Source: Hafnia alvei
GTDB taxonomy: Bacteria; Pseudomonadota; Gammaproteobacteria; Enterobacterales; Enterobacteriaceae
NCBI RefSeq assembly: GCF_964063325.1
Contig: NZ_OZ061315.1
Location: 868,001 to 932,000 of the forward strand
Direction: 5' to 3'
DNA length: 64,000 nucleotides
The position numbers were made by a program, and so were the translations under genes. Positions within the stretch are counted from its first letter, which is position 1; every line of letters starts with the position of its first letter. The notes beneath the pieces are model-generated. The model was given only the letters and a program-made list of their open reading frames with translations, searched no databases and was not told where the DNA came from. Of the stretch, positions 25,229-32,286 are shown piece after piece.

Positions 25229-26752
25229 ATGAACGGGATAGACTATGTTGTTATGGCGCTTTATGCGCTGATGATTGTAATGATTACGCTGTGGGCTATG
25301 CGTAAAGTCGGCAGCACCAAAGATTTTTTTGCAGCAGGAGGGAAAATGCCATGGTGGCTGTCGGGTGTTTCGCATCATATGTCTGGCTACAGCGCTGCGG
25401 TGTTCGTCGCTTATGCCGCTGTGGCCTATAAATACGGCATCACCATCTATTTTTGGTGGGCTTTCCCCATCTCCATTGCGGTCTTCATTGGGTCGGTTAT
25501 TTTCGCCCCTCGCTGGGCACGTTTGCGTATCCATATGAATATTGAATCACCGATGGAGTACCTAGCTACACGTTATAACGTGCCTACTCAGCAAGTCCTG
25601 GCTTGGAGCGGTGTATTACTGAAGACGTTTGACGTTGGGGCTAAGTGGGCTGCTATCGCAATCATCATCAACGCATTTACAGGTCTTGACCCGGTCTTCG
25701 GTATTAGTATTTCAGGTGTGTTGTGCTTGTTTTATACCGTGCTCGGTGGCTTATGGGCGGATGCTTGTAATGATTTTGGTCAGTTTGTTGTGCAATTTAT
25801 TGCGGCCATCGTGATGGTAGGCGCTGTTGCTTTCCACCTTGGTGGCTTTAGTCAACTGCCCGCTATTTGGGACAAACTGCCGGCAGGCCATACGGACATT
25901 GTTGCTGGGCCATATTCCATGGGCTTTATTTTGGCCTATTTTGTGATTTATACCCTGAGCTACAACGGAGGAACGTGGAATCTTGCACAGCGATTTATTG
26001 CTTCTCCGCGTGGTAAAGATGCCCGCAAAGCCGCGTTGTTGTCAGCGGCGTTGTATTTGATCTGGCCATTAATCCTGTTTTATCCGATGTGGGCAGCCCC
26101 CATTCTGTTTCCGAATATTACCGACCCCTCGCAGTCTTATTCCATTATGGCGATGCAGTTATTACCAAACGGGCTGATTGGCCTAGTGTTGGTGGCCATG
26201 TTTACTCATACCTTATCGATGACCTCCTCCGACACCAATGCTATCACCGCAGTGGTGACCCGAGATATTTTACCGGTACTGTTTCCGCGTCGCTTCGGCT
26301 CTGGGCAATCTTCGCTGGTGGTTGCGAGAATGACGGTGGTGTTATTTATTCTGATTACTTTGCTCATTGCTATAAATGCTAACCGCTTCGGGGGTGTGCT
26401 CTCTTTATTAATCATTTGGTTTGGCGGTTTGGTGGGGCCCATTTCGATCCCCATGCTGCTTGGGCTACTTCCTTGGTTTCGGAAATGTAATGCCACTGCG
26501 GCTATTAGCTCGTGGGCCGTCGGCGTTGTAGCGTTCTTCTTAGTAAAATTTGTGATCCCTGGCATGAGTACCGCTGAAATCGTGGCTATTCCGGTGTTGT
26601 TGTCACTGGCGGTATATACGTTAAGTGGATGGTTGCGCCGTAGCCCGGTGAGCCTGCAAGTTGATAGCCTGCTCAATGCGCTGAATCAAGACCAGATAGA
26701 AAATCCGTCATTACCTAAGGTTGAACCGCTATATCAAAGTGAATCTCGATGA
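25229..26752 (+). CDS. sodium:solute symporter (SSS) family transporter
   Basis: The 507-residue protein has about 13 membrane helices and SSS family features: the DFFAAGGKMPWWLSGVSHHM segment after helix 1, then VLGGLWADACNDFGQFVVQF and the sodium-site helix TLSMTSSDTNAITAV. The ATG at 25229 with a CGGAG site was preferred over the upstream in-frame GTG. It is the first gene of a run with NagB-like and NagA-like enzymes and a ROK regulator, so it probably imports an N-acetylated amino sugar or a related hexosamine derivative by sodium symport. The exact substrate cannot be read from the sequence. Confidence 0.9.
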   Translation: MNGIDYVVMALYALMIVMITLWAMRKVGSTKDFFAAGGKMPWWLSGVSHHMSGYSAAVFVAYAAVAYKYGITIYFWWAFPISIAVFIGSVIFAPRWARLRIHMNIESPMEYLATRYNVPTQQVLAWSGVLLKTFDVGAKWAAIAIIINAFTGLDPVFGISISGVLCLFYTVLGGLWADACNDFGQFVVQFIAAIVMVGAVAFHLGGFSQLPAIWDKLPAGHTDIVAGPYSMGFILAYFVIYTLSYNGGTWNLAQRFIASPRGKDARKAALLSAALYLIWPLILFYPMWAAPILFPNITDPSQSYSIMAMQLLPNGLIGLVLVAMFTHTLSMTSSDTNAITAVVTRDILPVLFPRRFGSGQSSLVVARMTVVLFILITLLIAINANRFGGVLSLLIIWFGGLVGPISIPMLLGLLPWFRKCNATAAISSWAVGVVAFFLVKFVIPGMSTAEIVAIPVLLSLAVYTLSGWLRRSPVSLQVDSLLNALNQDQIENPSLPKVEPLYQSESR

Positions 26753-26770
26753 ACAACAGGACACGATAAG

Positions 26771-27547
26771 ATGATATCACCATGCTTTACCCAACAGGTT
26801 GAACTGCTTAATGTTCAGGTTTTTCCTTGCCGCCAAGCAATGGGGGAATCTTCTGCCTCAGATGCGGCACTACATCTGAGGCAATTGCTGACACAGCAAC
26901 AGCAGGTTCGGATTATCTTTGCTGCCGCACCGTCGCAGAATGAGTTTTTGGCCGCACTGAGCCAGGCTAAAAATATTGACTGGTCCAGAGTGGTCGCTTT
27001 TCACATGGATGAATATATTGGCTTGCCTTCCGACTCCGCAGCGCGGTTTAGCCATTATCTGAAGCAACATCTGTTTGACGTGGTTTGTCCTGGAGAAGTA
27101 CACCTTATTCCATCGTCAGGAGAGCCTGAGCAACTGTGTCGTGATTATGCGCGCCTATTGCAACAAGCACCTATCGACATGGTGTGTTTGGGTATTGGGG
27201 AAAATGGTCATCTGGCATTCAACGATCCTCCTGTTGCTGATTTTAACGATCCCTATGTGATGAAAATCGTTGAATTAGATGCCACCTGTCGGCAGCAACA
27301 GGTCAATGATGGCTGTTTCCCGTCGTTGGCTGCGGTACCGACCCATGCGCTGACATTGACGATTCCAACCCTGATGGCGGCTGGTCGCCTATTTTGTATG
27401 GTGCCAGGTGAAAATAAGCGCCAGGCTATCGCGGATACGTTGCATTATCCAAAGTCAGTTTCATGCCCAGCAACGGCGTTGCGGACTCATCCAGCCTGCA
27501 CGCTGTACACTGACATTGATGGGTTTGGGGAGGTACCTCATGTCTGA
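26771..27547 (+). CDS. NagB-like glucosamine-6-phosphate deaminase family protein
   Basis: The 258 residues belong to the NagB/6-phosphogluconolactonase superfamily. Matches to NagB are HMDEYIGLP (about 77-85), carrying the catalytic Asp, and GIGENGHLAFNDPP (about 139-152), carrying the active-site His. The family converts glucosamine 6-phosphate to fructose 6-phosphate and ammonia. Divergence from E. coli NagB (266 aa) is large, and the allosteric GlcNAc6P residues are not obviously kept, so the substrate could be another amino-sugar phosphate. The stop overlaps the start of the NagA-like gene by 8 bases, which shows translational coupling. Confidence 0.85.
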   Translation: MISPCFTQQVELLNVQVFPCRQAMGESSASDAALHLRQLLTQQQQVRIIFAAAPSQNEFLAALSQAKNIDWSRVVAFHMDEYIGLPSDSAARFSHYLKQHLFDVVCPGEVHLIPSSGEPEQLCRDYARLLQQAPIDMVCLGIGENGHLAFNDPPVADFNDPYVMKIVELDATCRQQQVNDGCFPSLAAVPTHALTLTIPTLMAAGRLFCMVPGENKRQAIADTLHYPKSVSCPATALRTHPACTLYTDIDGFGEVPHV

Positions 27548-28697
27548 GGTGATAGTGCGTGGCAGGGATTACCGTAACAATCAGCCCGTAGAAATTAGCG
27601 CCAGCGGGGGCATTATTCAGCATATTCGACTCTTGCCGGCGGATGATTCTTTGCCGCTGATAGCCCCTGGGTTAGTCGATCTGCAGGTTAATGGCTACGG
27701 TGGTATTGATTTCAACCATTTTCCCTTTGCCGAGAAAGCGTCAGAGCAGGTGGCCCGCCAGCTATGGTCGCAAGGTGTCACCACTTTTTTGCCCACAGTG
27801 ATCACTAACAATGACCAGGAAATTGAGCAGATGGTGCGTACGTTGGCTAGCGCTTGTCGGGAGCTCTCGCTAGTTAAGCAGTGCATTGCGGGGATTCATC
27901 TGGAAGGGCCATTTCTGTCGGCGGAAGATGGACCACGTGGCGCGCACAACCGAGAGTACATTAAAGCCCCTGATTGGGCATTATTTCAGCGTTGGCAGAA
28001 GGCCGCAGAAGGGCGGATTCGATTGATCACTTTATCGCCTGAATGGCCACAGTGTGATGATTTTATTCGACGTTGTTGCCAACAAAATGTAGTCGTTTCC
28101 ATTGGGCATACTGCTGCCAGCGTAGAGCAAATCGCCTCCTCGGTGCGCGCTGGCGCAGGAATGTCTACCCATCTTGGCAATGGTGCGCATTTGGTATTGC
28201 CGCGGCATCCCAACTATATTTGGGAACAATTGGCGCAAGATGATTTATGGTGCGCGATGATTGCCGATGGTGAACATTTGCCCCTTTCAGTGCTTAAGGT
28301 ATTTATTCGAGCCAAAGGTGAGCGTGCGATGTTGGTCAGCGATGTAACCTGTCATGCCGGTATGCCGCCGGGGCTTTATCAGTCGCACATTGGTGGAAGT
28401 GTGGTACTGAGTTCTTCAGGGCGACTGTCTATGGCTGACAATCCCGCCCTGCTTGCAGGTTCCGCACAGGGGTTATTATATGGCGTCAATTTTCTAATAA
28501 AAAATTCTATAGTTTCGCGTGCTTGTGCGTTAGAAATGGCTTCGATACGTCCTGCTACGCGTCTGAATTTACCTGTGCGATTTGGGTTGGCCGTTGGCGC
28601 TCCATTTGATGCCGTAATGCTACAGCCAGCCGCAGACGAGTCACTGGTTCCGCTAGCAACCTATAAAAATGGTGTGAGAGTTTGGTGTGGGGAATAG
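27540..28697 (+). CDS. NagA-like N-acetylglucosamine-6-phosphate deacetylase family protein
   Basis: The ATG at 27540 follows GGGGAGG and gives 385 residues. Amidohydrolase motifs occur in the order of NagA: GLVDLQVNGYGGIDF (about 44-58), metal ligand Glu in HLEGPFL, His in SIGHTAAS, His in STHLGNGAH, His in IADGEHLP and the catalytic Asp in LVSDVTCHAGMPPG. The family removes acetate from GlcNAc-6-phosphate. The THLGNGAH form in place of the THLYNAM of E. coli NagA marks a different subfamily, so the acyl sugar may differ. It is coupled to the NagB-like gene. Confidence 0.86.
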   Translation: MSEVIVRGRDYRNNQPVEISASGGIIQHIRLLPADDSLPLIAPGLVDLQVNGYGGIDFNHFPFAEKASEQVARQLWSQGVTTFLPTVITNNDQEIEQMVRTLASACRELSLVKQCIAGIHLEGPFLSAEDGPRGAHNREYIKAPDWALFQRWQKAAEGRIRLITLSPEWPQCDDFIRRCCQQNVVVSIGHTAASVEQIASSVRAGAGMSTHLGNGAHLVLPRHPNYIWEQLAQDDLWCAMIADGEHLPLSVLKVFIRAKGERAMLVSDVTCHAGMPPGLYQSHIGGSVVLSSSGRLSMADNPALLAGSAQGLLYGVNFLIKNSIVSRACALEMASIRPATRLNLPVRFGLAVGAPFDAVMLQPAADESLVPLATYKNGVRVWCGE

Positions 28698-28748
28698 GTT
28701 GACGAGCTGATTCAGCGTTATGTAATAATGCGTGCCTATGGTCAACCT
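28696..28748 (+). promoter_or_regulatory. promoter and possible operator of the ROK regulator gene
   Basis: TTGACG (28699-28704) and TAATAA (28723-28728), 18 bases apart, form a candidate promoter. An inverted repeat (AGGTTGAC at 28696-28703 and GTCAACCT at 28741-28748) flanks the promoter and would suit autorepression. Confidence 0.4.
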
Positions 28749-28750
28749 CG

Positions 28751-29902
28751 ATGGAAAATGACGGCATGAAAGACTCAGGCAAGGGGCCCGCGCTGTTACG
28801 GCAGTACAATGAAAAACGTGTACTGTCTTATTTGCGTCATCAGCGGATCAGCTCTCGTTTGGATATTTCTCATGCACTAGGATTGAGTAAAAATACCATC
28901 TCTTTGATTGTTGAAGATCTGCTGGCACTCGGGTACGTAGAAGAGCTGGGTGTTGTGCAAACTAACAGTATTGGCCGGCCTAAAATTCATATCGCGCTGA
29001 AACCTGAGGCTATTATATCTGCAGGCATTATGATTGAACGTCATCGCTTACACTGGATGGCGTGTAATTATTTTTGTGAAGTTGTCGAAGAACAAACTAT
29101 CGATCTTGACACATCAAGACCTGAAAAAGTGATGGTTGAGATTGCTCGCCACTGTCAGCGATTACAGCAAAACTATCCTGCTTTGATGGGGGTTGGCATC
29201 GGTTTTCCTGGGATTGTGGATCAAAAATTGGGGATCCTGCATGTCTCTTCCCATCTTGGATGGGGGAAAGTCGAACTACTTTCAACCTTAGCTAAGGCCG
29301 TTTCAGTACCTGTAGATATATGGAATAACGTTAAAGCGGCAGCGCTGATTGCACGTCAAGGTGAAATTCCAGGTGAAAATGAAACTTGTTTTTATCTTCG
29401 TATTGGCGAGGGCATTGGCGGCGCGTTATTGACTCGGCAAGGGGTCTACTCAGGAGGAAGTTGGACGGCGGGTGAGGTTGGACATTTAGCCGTCTTGCCG
29501 CAGGGGCCAACCTGTACCTGTGGACAGCAGGGATGTCTCGAATCATTAATCAGCTTATCGGCTATCAATGCGCAACTGGGCCAGCGTCAGACAGGGCTTA
29601 GCTGGGATAATCGTCAACAATCTCGTGAACACGTAGATGAGATTATGGTCAATGCTGGGCAATTATTGGGTAAGGCGCTGAGTCAAATCATTCATCTGAT
29701 TAATCCGAAAACGTTGCTGATCGACTGTCCCTACAATTTAGAACCGCTGTTTGTTGAGCATACTCTGGCGGCTACCCAACAATTTACGCTTACTTTCCCT
29801 TTTAGCCGTACTCACATCACTTTCACCACCGAGCGGTTTAAACCAGCTCAGGGCTTAGCATTAGCGATGATCCAGCGCTTCGAACACGTCTCACTGACTT
29901 GA
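28751..29902 (+). CDS. ROK-family transcriptional regulator (NagC/Mlc-like)
   Basis: The 383-residue protein has an N-terminal winged helix (about 20-75, SRLDISHALGLSKNTISLIV), then a ROK sugar-binding domain with the zinc motif CTCGQQGCLE (about 256-265). The Asp-x-Gly-x-Thr ATP loop of ROK kinases is absent, so it should be a repressor and not a sugar kinase. Directly after the NagA-like gene and in the same direction, it most likely controls this locus in response to an amino-sugar phosphate. The start could also be the ATG five codons further in. Confidence 0.9.
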   Translation: MENDGMKDSGKGPALLRQYNEKRVLSYLRHQRISSRLDISHALGLSKNTISLIVEDLLALGYVEELGVVQTNSIGRPKIHIALKPEAIISAGIMIERHRLHWMACNYFCEVVEEQTIDLDTSRPEKVMVEIARHCQRLQQNYPALMGVGIGFPGIVDQKLGILHVSSHLGWGKVELLSTLAKAVSVPVDIWNNVKAAALIARQGEIPGENETCFYLRIGEGIGGALLTRQGVYSGGSWTAGEVGHLAVLPQGPTCTCGQQGCLESLISLSAINAQLGQRQTGLSWDNRQQSREHVDEIMVNAGQLLGKALSQIIHLINPKTLLIDCPYNLEPLFVEHTLAATQQFTLTFPFSRTHITFTTERFKPAQGLALAMIQRFEHVSLT

Positions 29903-30029
29903 TTTAATGCTATTTCGAGCAGATAAAGTTCTCTTCTGAACACATCCCGCAAAAAGAAGGGCATGGGCTGATCTGCATACAGCATGAGTGATAGTATCGT
30001 TTCACAACTTTTGTGCCAAAGGGCTATTT

Positions 30030-30524
30030 ATGAGTGAGCACCATTTACATCAGTTAAGTATGTTGGTTGGCAATAAGTTGAAAGAGCAAGGGCTATGGAT
30101 AACTTGCGCAGAGTCTTGCACCGGGGGATGGGTGGCGAAATCCATTACGGATATTGCTGGCAGTTCGGCTTGGTTTGATCGCGGTTTCGTCACCTACAGC
30201 AATACCGCCAAACATGATTTGCTTGGTGTCTCAGAAGCGACGTTGGATGAATTTGGCGCGGTGAGTGAAGAGACCGTACGTGAGATGGCGCAAGGCGCTT
30301 TGCACGCTGCGAATGCCGATCTGGCGCTGTCGGTAAGTGGTATTGCGGGCCCTGATGGGGGATCGGAAGCTAAACCGGTGGGTACCGTATGGTTTGGTTT
30401 TGCTGACCGCGAAGGACGAATTTTAGCTGTAAAACAACAATTTTCCGGAGACCGTGAGTCAATTCGCTTGCAAGCTGTTGTTTTTTCATTGCAAACAACG
30501 CTTAATGAGTTTCTTGAAAAATAG
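30030..30524 (+). CDS. pncC: nicotinamide-nucleotide amidohydrolase PncC (CinA C-terminal family)
   Basis: PncC converts NMN to nicotinate mononucleotide in NAD salvage. The ATG at 30030 gives 164 residues (165 in E. coli). The family signatures AESCTGGWVAK (about 26-36) and SGIAGPDGGSEAKPVGTVWF (about 102-121) are complete. An in-frame upstream extension of 14 codons is not conserved. The pncC-recA-recX order matches E. coli. Confidence 0.95.
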   Translation: MSEHHLHQLSMLVGNKLKEQGLWITCAESCTGGWVAKSITDIAGSSAWFDRGFVTYSNTAKHDLLGVSEATLDEFGAVSEETVREMAQGALHAANADLALSVSGIAGPDGGSEAKPVGTVWFGFADREGRILAVKQQFSGDRESIRLQAVVFSLQTTLNEFLEK

Positions 30525-30526
30525 GC

Positions 30527-30554
30527 TTGATACTGTATGACTATACAGTATAAT
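30527..30554 (+). promoter_or_regulatory. recA promoter with LexA box
   Basis: TTGATA (30527-30532) and TATAAT (30549-30554) are 16 bases apart. The LexA operator at 30531-30550 reads TACTGTATGACTATACAGTA, with perfect CTGT and ACAG arms, and overlaps both elements. This is almost the E. coli recA control region, so SOS induction is expected. Confidence 0.95.
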
Positions 30555-30592
30555 CAACACCAATTTCAGGTTCGCTATGCATGGAGTAACAG

Positions 30593-31645
30593 ATGGACGA
30601 GAACAAACAAAGGGCTCTAGCCGCTGCGTTAGGCCAGATTGAAAAGCAGTTCGGTAAAGGTTCTATTATGCGTCTTGGTGATACCCAGACGTTGGATATT
30701 GATTCTGTATCTACAGGTTCTCTGAGTCTGGACGTTGCTCTGGGCATTGGCGGTTTGCCGATGGGCCGTGTGGTTGAAATCTTCGGGCCAGAATCTTCCG
30801 GTAAAACCACGCTGACGCTGTCGGTTATTGCCAGTGCACAGGCGGCAGGCAAAACTTGTGCGTTCATCGATGCTGAGCATGCGCTGGACCCAATCTACGC
30901 CGGTAAGTTAGGTGTGCAGGTTGATGATTTGCTGATCTCTCAGCCAGATACCGGCGAACAGGCATTAGAAATTTGTGATGCTCTGGTGCGTTCAGGTGCG
31001 GTTGACGTTATCGTCGTGGACTCCGTTGCTGCGCTGACGCCAAAAGCAGAAATTGAAGGCGAGATGGGCGATTCCCATGTCGGCTTACAGGCGCGTTTGA
31101 TGTCTCAGGCGCTGCGTAAACTGACCGCTAATATCAAGAACGCTAACTGCTTGGTTATCTTCATCAACCAGATCCGTATGAAAATCGGCGTCATGTTCGG
31201 TAACCCAGAAACCACCACCGGTGGTAACGCGCTGAAGTTTTACTCTTCTGTTCGCTTAGATATCCGCCGTATCGGCGCGATTAAAGATGGCGATGAAGTT
31301 GTCGGTAACGAAACACGCGTGAAAGTGGTTAAAAACAAAGTTGCCCCACCATTCCGTCAGGCTGAATTCCAGATCCTTTACGGCGCGGGTATTTCTAAAG
31401 AAAGCGAACTGATCGATCTGGGTGTTAAGCATAAGTTGGTTGATAAATCAGGTGCTTGGTACGCTTATAACGGCGACAAGATTGGACAGGGTAAATCAAA
31501 CTCCATGAAATACTTGCAGGAAAACCCTGCTATTCGTGCCGAGTTAGATACCAAACTGCGTGAAATGTTGTTGAGCCATGCAGCCGCAGAGAACGCAAAC
31601 CATAAGCCTTCAGCTGATGAAGAGCTGTTGGAAGACGACGCGTAA
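30593..31645 (+). CDS. recA: recombinase RecA (divergent type)
   Basis: RecA forms ATP-dependent filaments on single-stranded DNA for recombination and triggers LexA self-cleavage. The 350-residue protein has P-loop GPESSGKT (65-72), the conserved EHALDP block, the VDSVAALTP Walker B region, the loop-2 motif GNPETTTGGNAL and a short acidic tail. Its start (MDENKQRALAAALGQIEKQF) and segments such as ALGIGGLP, HVGLQARLMSQALRK and NKVAPPFRQAEF differ from the form I recall across Enterobacterales (MAIDENKQ, ALGAGGLP, HMGLAARMMSQAMRK, NKIAAPFKQAEF). They resemble Aeromonas or Pseudomonas RecA instead. The promoter is of enterobacterial type, so the coding part may have been replaced by transfer. 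Confidence 0.97.
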   Translation: MDENKQRALAAALGQIEKQFGKGSIMRLGDTQTLDIDSVSTGSLSLDVALGIGGLPMGRVVEIFGPESSGKTTLTLSVIASAQAAGKTCAFIDAEHALDPIYAGKLGVQVDDLLISQPDTGEQALEICDALVRSGAVDVIVVDSVAALTPKAEIEGEMGDSHVGLQARLMSQALRKLTANIKNANCLVIFINQIRMKIGVMFGNPETTTGGNALKFYSSVRLDIRRIGAIKDGDEVVGNETRVKVVKNKVAPPFRQAEFQILYGAGISKESELIDLGVKHKLVDKSGAWYAYNGDKIGQGKSNSMKYLQENPAIRAELDTKLREMLLSHAAAENANHKPSADEELLEDDA

Positions 31646-31666
31646 TCACGCGCCGTGCTTGAGAAT

Positions 31667-31685
31667 ATACCCGCAATGCGGGTAT
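31667..31685 (+). terminator. hairpin between recA and recX
   Basis: ATACCCGC-AAT-GCGGGTAT is a perfect 8-bp stem 21 bases after the recA stop, without a T run. In E. coli a terminator here lets only a small fraction of transcripts reach recX, and this one could act the same way. Confidence 0.6.
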
Positions 31686-31711
31686 AGAGTACCGCCTCGA
31701 GGAACGACTGA

Positions 31712-32152
31712 GTGACTGAAACACTGAATCGGGCGATGCGGTTACTTGGTCAACGCGATCATAGCGAAACTGAATTGCGCCGCAAACTTGCGGCGCAAGA
31801 CGTTTCTGAAGAGGACGTTGAACAAGCCATCGCTTATTGCCATGAGTATAACTGGCTAGACGATCGTCGATTTGCTGAGCGCTATCTCGTGATGCGCAGC
31901 CAAAAAGGCTATGGCGTACAACGAATTCAGCAAGAATTAGGTATGAAAGGCATTGCTCGCGATCTTATCCATGGCGCTTTTGCGTCGTCAGATATTGATT
32001 GGAGTGCATTAGCAAAACAAACTGCGCATCGTAAGTTTGGTCAAACTCTCCCCCAAGAATGGAAAGAAAAAGCGAAGGTGCAGCGATTTTTATTGTACCG
32101 AGGCTTCTTTCAGGAAGAAATTTACGCTGTTTTCTCCAATTTGTCGGATTGA
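31712..32152 (+). CDS. recX: RecA regulatory protein RecX
   Basis: RecX caps RecA filaments and limits recombination. The GTG at 31712 with GAGGAAC upstream gives 146 residues, about 20 fewer than E. coli RecX (166), mostly from a shorter first helix region. Tandem three-helix repeats are visible, with the motifs DHSETELRRKLAA, KGYGVQRIQQEL and RFLLYRGF. The gene lies 66 bases after recA and is probably made by read-through. Confidence 0.93.
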   Translation: MTETLNRAMRLLGQRDHSETELRRKLAAQDVSEEDVEQAIAYCHEYNWLDDRRFAERYLVMRSQKGYGVQRIQQELGMKGIARDLIHGAFASSDIDWSALAKQTAHRKFGQTLPQEWKEKAKVQRFLLYRGFFQEEIYAVFSNLSD

Positions 32153-32286
32153 ATGCACGCGGGATTTTACTTCCCAGTGAAGAAAATTTATCTTATTCCC
32201 ACTTTATGTTTGTGCGCGGCCGACTTGCAGTCAATTGCGAGAGGGTCTGTTCACTACAGTTCTTTTAGCCTGACTCCGGGACAATT

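Noticed and set aside
28751..29902. ROK protein as the missing sugar kinase
   Set aside because: It has an N-terminal helix-turn-helix and lacks the ATP-binding Asp-x-Gly-x-Thr loop near residue 90.
32059..32268. Plus-strand 69-codon frame over the end of recX
   Set aside because: It overlaps recX in another frame and lacks a ribosome site or family; the recX frame is conserved.
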